Below, piece by piece: positions 6,230 to 12,554 of a stretch of 12,665 nucleotides of DNA. Positions within the stretch are counted from its first letter, which is position 1. Each line of letters opens with the position of its first letter. The notes beneath the pieces are model-generated. The model was not told the DNA's origin. It did not search any database and saw nothing but the letters and a program-made list of their open reading frames with translations. Origin of the DNA: Deltaproteobacteria bacterium (GTDB lineage Bacteria; Desulfobacterota; Syntrophia; Syntrophales; UBA2192); assembly GCA_026388445.1 (NCBI GenBank), contig JAPLJU010000078.1, positions 1-12,665 on the forward strand. Direction: 5' to 3'. Position numbers and translations under genes: made by a program.

Positions 6230-7153
6230 GTGATCCGGACATTCGAAGATATCGACAGACTTGCCCCAGAGAAGGGTCCCAAAAAGCTCATCGTTCTTGC
6301 CCCCGAGGACGAGGAGTTCATGCTGGCTGTCAAGCACAGTTGGCAGAGGGGATACATCGAGCCCGTTCTCATCGGGAGCCGGGATAAGATCGAGCGGCTG
6401 GCCGGCCAGGTGGAATTCGATATCGCCCCCTTCGAAAAGATCTTCGAATCGGACCGCCAGGGGATCGCCAACCTGGGCATTTCCATGTTGTTTTCGGGCG
6501 AGGTCGACATAGCGGGAAAGGGCCAGATCCCTACCTCCTTCATATATCGCTCCATCATCCGGGAGGAATCGAAGGTCCGGAAAGGCACAATGGTCAGTGT
6601 CATCGGGCTGTGGGACATCGCGGGACTCGGTCATCTGACCTCTATCACAGATCCTGGTGTGAACATCAACCCGGATTATGAAAGCAAGATCGAAATACTG
6701 AAAAACGCGGTTTTCCTCTTCCACCTGCTGGGTTATCCGAAACCGAGAATTTCCGTCCTTTCCGGTCAACGGGAAATAGGCGGCACCCTGGAATCCTACA
6801 GCGATTTTACGAAACTGAGGGAGGTCGCACAAGAGGGGGAACTCGGCTCCTGTGAAGTCATCGAAGCCACGTCCTTCGCCGAAATCTTCCTGCCCGGCAG
6901 GAAGGTCTTTTCACGCATTTCCGATATCGACATCGGAAAGACGGCTTTCCCCGAGATCCTGTTGGCGCCCAACCTCACCACGGGCAACATCTTGACGAAG
7001 CTCGATCTTGTCATCCCTCGGTTCCGAAGACGCTCTCTGATCATGACGTCGAGGGGACCCGTAGTCATTCCTGCCAGATCGGACTTTCATGACTCTATCA
7101 CGGGAGAGATTGCGCTGGGTGTCGTTATCGCCGACAGGGTCAGGAAGGCATAG
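6230..7153 (+). CDS. Phosphate acyltransferase-family protein (diverged Ptb/Pta-like subunit 1)
   Basis: This 307-residue protein belongs to the phosphate acetyl/butyryltransferase family, which swaps CoA and phosphate on an acyl group (acyl-CoA + Pi to acyl-phosphate + CoA). The N-terminal R-T-F-E-D-I-D and P-V-L-I-G-S (45-50) match the family. The K-G-Q-I-P-T motif at 97-102 and S-I-T-D-P-G-V-N-I near 140 are well kept. The region that in Ptb reads D-G-P-L-A-L-D is replaced by unrelated sequence (C-E-V-I-E-A-T-S-F-A), while Arg283 in the C-terminal P-A-R-S-D-F is retained. The start is GTG with AGGGTGA five bases upstream. It lies four bases before a second paralog. Specificity (butyryl or another acyl group) cannot be set from sequence. 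Confidence 0.8.
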   Translation: MIRTFEDIDRLAPEKGPKKLIVLAPEDEEFMLAVKHSWQRGYIEPVLIGSRDKIERLAGQVEFDIAPFEKIFESDRQGIANLGISMLFSGEVDIAGKGQIPTSFIYRSIIREESKVRKGTMVSVIGLWDIAGLGHLTSITDPGVNINPDYESKIEILKNAVFLFHLLGYPKPRISVLSGQREIGGTLESYSDFTKLREVAQEGELGSCEVIEATSFAEIFLPGRKVFSRISDIDIGKTAFPEILLAPNLTTGNILTKLDLVIPRFRRRSLIMTSRGPVVIPARSDFHDSITGEIALGVVIADRVRKA

Positions 7154-7157
7154 GTCG

Positions 7158-8036
7158 ATGTTACGGAATTTTCAAGACATCAGGGAAGCGGCAAGAAAAG
7201 AGGGAAAGAAGAGAATCATTCTCACCCCCTCGGGACCGGAGGGCGGACCAGAAGCTCTCTACGAGGCCGTAAGGGATGGATGGGTCACGCCTGTCTTCAT
7301 CGGTGAAGGCTCTTCAACGGATAAAACACACGACTTTGAAATCATCAACGAGCGGGACCCCCGGAAATGCGTGATGCTCGCCCTGGACATGGTGAGGGGG
7401 AAAAAGATGGACATCGTCATGCAGGGGGCCGTGGAACACCAGCTTTTCCTTGACCTCGTCCTCGACAGGGAGAAGGGGTTGCTGCAAGGTCGTGTCGCCA
7501 GTCTCGTGTCCGTTTTCGACCCGCCCGCCCCGGATCGGCTCACCATGATCACCGACGCCTATATCAACAACAACCCCTCCATCACGGAAAAGATCGCCAT
7601 CACGGAAAACGCCATCAAGCTGGCCCGTGTTCTCGGCATCGGATCGCTGAAGATCGCGGCGCTGTCAGCCATAGAACAGGTCAACCCGGCCATTCCCTCC
7701 ACAATGGACGCGGCCATTCTCGCGAAGATGGCTGAGAGGAAACAATTCGGAGACGTCATCATTGAAGGACCGCTGGACATGGATTGCGCCGCGAGCGAGA
7801 AGGCCGCGGCGCGAAAGGGCGTCCAGAGCCAAGTTACAGGCAAGGCGGATATCTATCTTGCGCCAAATGTCGAGGCGGGCTACCTCATGGCCCAGATCTT
7901 TGTTTTCATCGCCGGGATGCCCATGGCGGGAATTCTCATGGGCACAACCCACCCCGTCATCGTCGATCTGCCCATCACATCCGGCGAGAACAAGCTTGTG
8001 GAAATTGCCCTCGCCGTTCTCCTGTCAGGAAAATGA
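7158..8036 (+). CDS. ptb: Phosphate butyryltransferase-like protein (subunit 2)
   Basis: This 292-residue paralog has the classic phosphate butyryltransferase layout. N-F-Q-D-I at 4-8, P-V-F-I-G at 45-49, M-I-T-D-A near 133-137, A-L-S-A-I-E-Q-V-N-P-A-I-P-S-T, and I-I-E-G-P-L-D-M-D are all close to family consensus. Two normally conserved patches are lost: the K-G-x-x-x-T motif reads Q-G-A-V-E-H at 89-94, and the C-terminal S-R-A-D-S reads L-P-I-T-S at 271-275. The enzyme normally passes butyryl-CoA to butyryl-phosphate for the kinase encoded next. The ATG at 7158 follows the upstream gene by four bases; the frame extends into that gene, but the aligned family start favours 7158. It ends in ATGA overlap with the kinase. 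Confidence 0.82.
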   Translation: MLRNFQDIREAARKEGKKRIILTPSGPEGGPEALYEAVRDGWVTPVFIGEGSSTDKTHDFEIINERDPRKCVMLALDMVRGKKMDIVMQGAVEHQLFLDLVLDREKGLLQGRVASLVSVFDPPAPDRLTMITDAYINNNPSITEKIAITENAIKLARVLGIGSLKIAALSAIEQVNPAIPSTMDAAILAKMAERKQFGDVIIEGPLDMDCAASEKAAARKGVQSQVTGKADIYLAPNVEAGYLMAQIFVFIAGMPMAGILMGTTHPVIVDLPITSGENKLVEIALAVLLSGK

Positions 8037-9103
8037 AAATGAAAAAAGCGCATCGGATTTTTGCCATCAATGTGGGGTCCACGTCGACCAAAGTCGCTTT
8101 TTCCGAGGACGCAAAGGCCGTCGCCCAGAAAACCATCGCGTACAGCAGTCAGGAACTTGCGGTCTACGCAGAGCTTCGCGATCAACTCCCCCGGAGAAGG
8201 CAGGACGTCATGGCCTTCATGGAGAAAAACGGGATCGCCCTCGATCAGCTTGATATCATCATCAGCCGGGGGGGCCTGGGAAAACCCGGGCCTGCCGGGG
8301 CCTATATCATCGACGAGGCCCTGTGCGAAGACCTCCTGGCAGGCCGGTATGGAAAGCACCCCTCCGCCCTGGGACCGGCCATTGCCCTGGATATGGCAAA
8401 GCCCTCGGGGATCCGGGCGATCATCGTCGACCCCCCCAGCACCGATGAATTCGAACCCCTGGCGCGGGTATCCGGTCTTCCCGATATCGAAAGGAAAAGC
8501 GCCTTTCACGCCCTGAACCAGAAGACCGCTGCCAGGAAAACTGCCGAGAAAATGGGAAAGAGCTACGAGACCGTCAACCTTGTCGTGGCACACCTGGGGG
8601 GCGGTATCACGATCGGGGCTCACCGCCAGGGTCGCGTCATTGACTGCACCCACGGCCTGAGCGAAGGGCCCTTTACGCCGGAACGGTCGGGGAGCCTGCC
8701 GACCCTCGAACTCGTGGAGCTTGCCCAGACCGCGAAATACACCCCGAAGGACCTGCAGCGGAAACTCGTCGGCCAGGGCGGGCTGGCAGCCTACCTGGGC
8801 ACGACGGACGCTATCGCCATCGAATCCGCAATCGATAAAGGCGACGAAAAATCCATGTTTATTTACCAGGCTATGGCCTACCAGATCGCAAAGGATATCG
8901 GTGCCATGGCAGCCGTTTTGAGCGGGCAGGTGGACGGAATCGTCCTGACCGGAGGGCTCGCCCATTCAAAAAGGCTCGTGGGCTGGATCACGAAGCGCAC
9001 TCAGTTCATCGCAAACATTTTCCTCCACCCCGGCGAAGATGAAATGGCCGCCCTGGCGGAAGGGGCCCTGCGGGTGCTCCTCGGCCAGGAAGAAGCAGTT
9101 TGA
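8033..9103 (+). CDS. buk: Butyrate kinase-family acyl-phosphate kinase
   Basis: The 356-residue protein (family norm about 355) is an ASKHA-fold kinase of the acetate/butyrate kinase group. It would transfer phosphate from an acyl-phosphate to ADP, giving ATP and the free acid. Visible motifs are phosphate-1 N-V-G-S-T-S-T-K at 13-20, G-G-L-G-K-P-G-P-A-G at 80-89, V-D-P-P-S-T-D-E-F at 132-140, H-L-G-G-G-I-T at 187-193, P-E-R-S-G at 216-220, and the adenosine motif L-T-G-G-L-A-H-S near 311-318. The ATG at 8033 overlaps the stop of ptb. A second ATG at 8039 has better spacing from the AGGA at 8027-8030 and may be the true start. The three genes form one coupled operon for substrate-level phosphorylation. 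Confidence 0.9.
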   Translation: MKMKKAHRIFAINVGSTSTKVAFSEDAKAVAQKTIAYSSQELAVYAELRDQLPRRRQDVMAFMEKNGIALDQLDIIISRGGLGKPGPAGAYIIDEALCEDLLAGRYGKHPSALGPAIALDMAKPSGIRAIIVDPPSTDEFEPLARVSGLPDIERKSAFHALNQKTAARKTAEKMGKSYETVNLVVAHLGGGITIGAHRQGRVIDCTHGLSEGPFTPERSGSLPTLELVELAQTAKYTPKDLQRKLVGQGGLAAYLGTTDAIAIESAIDKGDEKSMFIYQAMAYQIAKDIGAMAAVLSGQVDGIVLTGGLAHSKRLVGWITKRTQFIANIFLHPGEDEMAALAEGALRVLLGQEEAV

Positions 9104-9161
9104 CCCTATCAGTAATACCTCGCCTTTGAATGGGAATTTTTTTCTTTCTATCATTTTTTTA

Positions 9162-9190
9162 TTCACATCGACTGAAAAAAGTGCTATAAA
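9162..9190 (+). promoter_or_regulatory. Sigma-70-type promoter
   Basis: TTCACA (9162-9167) and TATAAA (9185-9190) are separated by exactly 17 bases, each one or two mismatches from consensus. The predicted start site near 9197 would leave a leader of about 285 bases before the Pal-like gene at 9481, in which the helices described for this intergenic region would form. Confidence 0.45.
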
Positions 9191-9325
9191 GAAAGCGTTT
9201 TACAATTTTCCCTGAACGGGGAGCACTTCCATTTTTTCAAGCCAAACGACTGACCAGAAGCCTTTTGGTGGATTCTCCAAGAAAAAACTCTTTTTGAAGG
9301 AACGACTTCCCGTCAGTTGGGGGAT

Positions 9326-9348
9326 GGCTGTTCGACCGACGAACAGTC
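9326..9348 (+). other. Nine-pair hairpin in the leader of the Pal-like gene
   Basis: Arms 9326-9334 (GGCTGTTCG) and 9340-9348 (CGAACAGTC) pair fully with one G-U, around a five-base loop ACCGA. The following AAAACCTTTTATAT is not a clean U-tract, so it is at best a weak attenuator; it may instead be a structural element of the leader. Confidence 0.45.
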
Positions 9349-9480
9349 AGAAAACCTTTTATATCTCACTTCCGTTGATGTCCTGGCGTTGAAAAGTGTA
9401 TTGATGGGCCAACAAAGGAGGAGGTGAAAAAGGGGGTTCGGGGTCCATCGAAAATAATTTATAATGAAAGGAGAGGTTCT

Positions 9481-10002
9481 ATGTCAGAGATTATCAGAAA
9501 CGGCAGAGGTTCCGGAATTGTTGCGCTCGTCCTTGCTCTCGGCCTGGTCTTTGTCTGGGCCTGTACCGCAAAGACGCCCGTGATCACCGGAACGGTGGCC
9601 ACGACGGGTGCTGCAGGTGCAGGTGCAGGTGCAGCCGCCGGTGCGGCATCCACAATAGGAGACTATGCCTTCACAAACATCTACTTTGATTATGACAGAT
9701 CAACCATCAGGCCGGATGCTACAGATGTTCTCAAAAAGCACGCCGCCTGGCTGAAGAAGAATGCCGGATACGCGGTCAAGGTCGAGGGGTACTGCGATGA
9801 AAGGGGTACCGAGGCGTACAACATGGTTCTCGGCAAGAAGAGGGCTGCAGCAGCGAAGGCTTATCTTGCGAAACAGGGTGTCAACGCCAAGAGAATCTCC
9901 ACGGTGAGCTACGGTGAGGGCAAGCCTGTCTGCACGGAAATGATGGAATCCTGCTGGGCGAAGAACAGAAGGGCCCAGTTCGTCGTGACGCCGAAGAAAT
10001 AA
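9481..10002 (+). CDS. pal: Pal-like OmpA-family peptidoglycan-binding lipoprotein
   Basis: The 173-residue product has a lipoprotein signal: a hydrophobic stretch at 12-26 and lipobox V-W-A-C with Cys28, so the mature protein is lipidated and probably anchored in the outer membrane. A Gly/Ala-rich linker (about 38-56) is followed by an OmpA-like domain (about 60-172). Peptidoglycan-binding hallmarks are present: Y-F-D-Y-D-R-S-T-I-R-P-D-A, G-Y-C-D-E-R-G-T-E-A-Y-N, V-S-Y-G-E-G-K-P and K-N-R-R-A-Q-F. This matches Pal of the Tol-Pal envelope system, though no tol genes are adjacent. Two extra cysteines late in the domain (near C-T-E-M-M-E-S-C) could form a disulfide, as in related deltaproteobacterial Pal proteins. 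The ATG at 9481 follows AGGAGAGG; an upstream in-frame GTG at 9424 would bury the signal peptide. Confidence 0.88.
   Translation: MSEIIRNGRGSGIVALVLALGLVFVWACTAKTPVITGTVATTGAAGAGAGAAAGAASTIGDYAFTNIYFDYDRSTIRPDATDVLKKHAAWLKKNAGYAVKVEGYCDERGTEAYNMVLGKKRAAAAKAYLAKQGVNAKRISTVSYGEGKPVCTEMMESCWAKNRRAQFVVTPKK
9609..9632 (+). repeat. Short tandem GCAGGT-type repeat in the Pal linker
   Basis: About three to four head-to-tail copies of the hexamer GCAGGT encode the Ala-Gly linker between lipid anchor and OmpA domain. Such an in-frame array can change copy number by slippage, altering linker length by two residues per unit without breaking the gene. Confidence 0.6.
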
Positions 10003-10069
10003 CGCGTCCAATCCCTGATTTTGTATGACCGTCATCCATAAACTCGATCTTGAAAAGGAGGCGAGCAAG

Positions 10070-10267
10070 ATGAAAGGTTTACTTGCACTGATTATTTTAA
10101 GTTTGTTCATCATTGGTTGCGGAGCAACGGGCAACTATTCCTATAAGAGCTGGGGTCACTTCGCATTCAGCGCATGGGGATATGATAACTGCACCCAGGA
10201 AGATATGGATAAAGCGAAGCAAGAGGGCTGGTTTGGGGAACTCGTTCCCTGTCCTGTCAAGAAATAG
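10070..10267 (+). CDS. Small lipoprotein of unknown function
   Basis: The 65-residue product begins with a lipoprotein signal (Lys2, hydrophobic 4-15, lipobox I-I-G-C with Cys17), leaving a mature peptide of 49 residues. That peptide is rich in Trp, Tyr and Phe and has two further cysteines (N-C-T-Q and V-P-C-P) that could pair. The start is secure: AAGGAGG lies about 9 bases before the ATG at 10070, while an upstream in-frame ATG at 10025 lacks a ribosome site and would spoil the signal. It lies 67 bases after the Pal-like gene with no terminator between, so the two probably share a transcript. I do not recognise a named family. Confidence 0.75.
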   Translation: MKGLLALIILSLFIIGCGATGNYSYKSWGHFAFSAWGYDNCTQEDMDKAKQEGWFGELVPCPVKK

Positions 10268-10332
10268 CGACTCATATTCCCGGCCCTGGAACATGAAGAC
10301 ATAACCTTTAGGTTCAAGAGAAGTGTTGCGCA

Positions 10333-10364
10333 AAAAAGCCCCGATGACGACCGCGGGGCTTTTT
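10333..10364. terminator. Bidirectional Rho-independent terminator
   Basis: An 11-bp perfect stem, AAAAAGCCCCG (10333-10343) with CGGGGCTTTTT (10354-10364), around a ten-base loop, flanked by A's on the left and T's on the right. It ends the Pal/small lipoprotein transcript, and its symmetric A/T arms would also stop transcription from the other direction. Confidence 0.9.
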
Positions 10365-10507
10365 GTTGTCTGGATTCCAATGCATGGCTTTCTTCCGTCC
10401 TCTTTGACCGGGTCCGCCACCGGCAGGAAGAGGCCTTTCAACTCCCAGAAACTGTCATTCGGACGGCATAACGGTCGGAGCAATATCGTTGATCGATCGA
10501 ATTTTCA

Positions 10508-10524
10508 TTGATCATGACGATCAA
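10508..10524. promoter_or_regulatory. Candidate operator dyad
   Basis: TTGATC (10508-10513) and GATCAA (10519-10524) form a 17-base inverted repeat with a five-base centre, about 70 bases upstream of the oxidoreductase relic. A further TTGATCGATCGAA lies at 10489-10501. The half-sites resemble CRP/FNR-type TTGAT arms but the spacing differs from the usual four-base centre, so the binding protein is unknown. Confidence 0.3.
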
Positions 10525-10591
10525 AACTCTTTAGAATAAGCAACGACTGATTTGTTAGCCGGAAACAAAATCCCGAAGGGAGCGGAAAAAC

Positions 10592-11813
10592 ATGGATAAG
10601 GTGCGGCTTGTCGTCATTGGGGACGATGCGGCAGGGATGAGCGCGGCCTCATAGGCCCGCCGACAACGAAAGGATCTGGCCATCGCCGTTTTCGAGCGCA
10701 GTCCCCACACATCGTATTCGGCCTGAAGCATCCCGTACTACGTCGGCCGTGTCGTCGACGATCTGGAATCTCTCGTCGCCATCACTCCCGAGGAGTTCCG
10801 CAGCGAAAGGAATATTGACGCCCGGACCCTTCACGAGGTCACGGAAATCGACGTCAAGAATCACAGGGTCCACGTCAGAGACCTCCGGGAGAGCAAAGAA
10901 TTCTGGGAGCCTTTCGACATCCTGATGATTGCCACCGGCGCCGTTCCAACTTACCCGGATGTTCCGGGTGCGGATGCCAGAGGAATTTACGGTGTTCACA
11001 CCCTGCAGAGCGGAATCGAGCTCAGGCGGGTGGTGGATGAGGAAAAGCCCGGTCGTGCCGTCATTATCGGCGGGGGCTACATTGGTCTTGAAATGGCGGA
11101 GGCTTTCATCATGCGGGGGATGGACGTCTCCCTCATCGAGCGCTCCGCGCAAGTGATGGGTACCCTCGATCCCGACATGGGAAGCCTCGTTTCCGATGCC
11201 CTGATGAAGGTGGGCGTCAAGCTCTACCGGAATGAATCGCTTGAGAGCTTCGACGTCAGTCAAGGTCAACGACCGGATGCAGACCTCGGTTGAGGGAGTC
11301 TGGGCCGGCGGCGACTGCGCGGAATCCTTTCACCTGGTGAGTCGAAGGCCCGTCCACTTCGCCCTGGGGACCATCGCCAACAAGCAGGGGCGCGTGGCCG
11401 GCATCAACATCGGGGGGGAATACGCCACATTCCCCGGGGTGGTCGGCACGGCCGTTAGCAAGATATGCGCCGTGGAGGTCGCGCGGACGGGTCTTCAGGA
11501 AAAGGAGATTCAAGCGTTGGGCCTTCAGTATGTCATCGGCAAGATCGAGAGTATGACGCGCGCGAGCTACTACCCGCATGCGGGAAAAGTTACCGTCAAG
11601 GTTCTCGCCGAGAAGGGATGCGGAAGGCTCCTCGGCGGGCAGATCGTCGGTGTCGAGGGCGCCGCCAAGCGTATCGATGTTCTCGCCACCTCCCTGCACG
11701 CGGGATTCACCGTTCTGGATATGATCGGTCTCGACCTGAGCTATGCCCCGCCTTATTCGCCCGTGTGGGACCCGGTCATCATCGCGGCCCGCAAGGCGGC
11801 CGATGCCCTGTGA
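10592..11813 (+). pseudogene. CoA-disulfide-reductase-like FAD/NAD(P)H oxidoreductase, broken
   Basis: The concatenated frames match the CoA-disulfide reductase/NADH oxidase family (intact length about 440-450). Visible are an N-terminal FAD motif V-I-G-D-D-A-A-G-M-S-A-A, M-I-A-T-G-A-V-P, the NAD motif I-I-G-G-G-Y-I-G-L-E, A-G-G-D-C, and a C-terminal dimerisation domain ending L-S-Y-A-P-P-Y-S-P-V-W-D-P-V. Lesions: the second FAD Gly is Asp; codon 21 is TAG (10652-10654); codon 45 is TGA (10724-10726) at the redox cysteine (S-Y-S-A-C-G-x-P-Y-Y in relatives); and near 11246-11260 the frame changes, with about 40-50 codons missing between the NAD and FAD-binding segments. A good ribosome site (GAAGGGAGCGG) precedes the ATG. 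The TGA alone might be selenocysteine, but the TAG and deletion argue for decay. It overlaps the convergent minus-strand gene by 35 bases. Confidence 0.85.
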
Positions 11814-12363
11814 ACCGGCGGGGGATGATGAAGGAGGTCCTGCCCCTGTAGGTCAGGTACTCCTGCCCGAAACGGGCTTCCAGCTCCTTCTCCTCGATCG
11901 TCTTGATGTAAACCAGCAGCAAAGAAAAAAGAAAGATCGTCATGGCAACGGCCACGGGGGAACCGGCCATGAGGCTCACGCCCAGATAAAAGAAAAAAGT
12001 GCCGAAGGTCATGGGATTCCTGCAGAAGGCAAAGGGACCTTCCACAACAAGCCTCCGGGTCGGCATCAGCGGGGAGGGTGTCCCCTTCCCGGTCCTGTAC
12101 TGGGTCATGACCGTCCAGGCGGTGAAGGCGAACCCTTCGATCACGAAGAGAACGCCAAAAATAAGCGCCATCGCCTCACCCCGGAACCCCCCAAGCTCCA
12201 AGGTGCAGTCCAGGAACAGAGAAAGATAAACGACAACGAAGGGGCCCAAGGCACCGAAAAGAATGCCCTGCGCGATGATCGCGAGCAGGCGCTGGGTGTT
12301 ACTGTAACGGCGCGAGGCCAACCGCCTGAAGATCTCCATATCCATCGGCGCCCCATACTCCAT
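11779..12363 (-). CDS. Isoprenylcysteine carboxyl methyltransferase-family membrane protein
   Basis: The 194-residue protein is a small integral membrane methyltransferase-like protein with hydrophobic segments near 25-50, 63-88 and 118-152. The SAM-binding signature of the ICMT/PEMT family is present: V-E-G-P-F-A-F-C-R-N-P-M-T-F-G at 107-121 (Arg115, Asn116, Pro117) and E-E-K-E-L-E-A-R-F-G-Q-E-Y at 157-169. Bacterial members methylate unknown small molecules or lipids. The start is uncertain: the ATG at 12361-12363 lacks a good ribosome site, and Met codons at residues 7 and 9 are alternatives. A stable hairpin (12384-12410) sits about 20 bases upstream of the first ATG. The 3' end overlaps the oxidoreductase relic. 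Confidence 0.8.
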   Translation of the reverse strand: MEYGAPMDMEIFRRLASRRYSNTQRLLAIIAQGILFGALGPFVVVYLSLFLDCTLELGGFRGEAMALIFGVLFVIEGFAFTAWTVMTQYRTGKGTPSPLMPTRRLVVEGPFAFCRNPMTFGTFFFYLGVSLMAGSPVAVAMTIFLFSLLLVYIKTIEEKELEARFGQEYLTYRGRTSFIIPRRFTGHRPPCGPR

Positions 12364-12383
12364 TCCGGGATGGATGTCACAAA

Positions 12384-12410
12384 CGGGCGTGATTTGAAAT
12401 CATACGCCCG
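12384..12410. other. Stable near-palindromic hairpin in the divergent region
   Basis: CGGGCGT (12384-12390) pairs with ACGCCCG (12404-12410), and the interior GATTT/AAATC adds five pairs with a two-base bulge. On the minus strand it lies in the leader of the methyltransferase gene and is followed by TTTGTG, too few T's for a typical terminator; on the plus strand it is followed by GTTATTCTTA. Confidence 0.55.
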
Positions 12411-12497
12411 GTTATTCTTACCATAAAAGAGCCGGGTAAAAAACACCCGAAAGGGTCTTCACCCGGGGAAATGCCCTCCGTGATCGCGCAGAATAAC

Positions 12498-12524
12498 TCA
12501 AGTTTTATCGTGATCTGCCGATCA
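12498..12524 (+). promoter_or_regulatory. Sigma-28 (FliA-type) flagellar promoter
   Basis: TCAAGTTT (12498-12505) and GCCGATCA (12517-12524) are separated by exactly 11 bases. The consensus is TAAAGTTT-N11-GCCGATAA, so each element is one base off, and the fit to a flagellar gene immediately downstream makes chance unlikely. Transcription would start near 12531, about 24 bases before the ATG at 12555. Confidence 0.75.
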
Positions 12525-12554
12525 TCATATGGAAATAACCAGTGGGGATGAATT

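Larger units (their letters stand above)
9104..9480 (+). other. Long intergenic region with a promoter and structured leader or small RNA
   Basis: These 377 bases hold no credible protein gene. They contain a T-rich stretch (9137-9161), a promoter (9162-9190), and several pairings by eye. An 11-bp helix with one bulged A (9212-9223 with 9306-9316) encloses a 7-bp hairpin (9253-9269, loop GCC). A further 9-bp hairpin lies at 9326-9348. A strong AAAGGAGGAGGTGA at 9415-9427 has no start codon at normal spacing. The layout suggests a regulated 5' leader of the lipoprotein gene or an independent small RNA. I do not recognise a known riboswitch class. Confidence 0.4.

Noticed and set aside
7880..8965. 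Long minus-strand open frame of 361 codons
   Set aside because: It lies opposite butyrate kinase and the end of ptb, both with clear family motifs, and shows no domain of its own.
9460..9465. Perfect TATAAT just upstream of the Pal-like gene
   Set aside because: No convincing -35 at 16-18 bases, and its start site would fall in or just before the ribosome site, leaving almost no leader.
10508..10524. FNR/CRP binding site
   Set aside because: The half-sites fit TTGAT/ATCAA, but the centre is seven bases instead of four, so I list it only as an unassigned dyad.
10652..10654. In-frame TAG in the oxidoreductase relic considered as pyrrolysine
   Set aside because: Relatives have an ordinary residue such as Gln here (CAG to TAG is one step), the position is not catalytic, and the gene carries other lesions; simple nonsense mutation is enough.
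12420..12554. c-di-GMP (GEMM-I) riboswitch before the flagellar gene
   Set aside because: The gene type and a GAAA tetraloop suggested it, but the conserved GEMM core elements are not found and the sigma-28 start lies downstream of most of the region.
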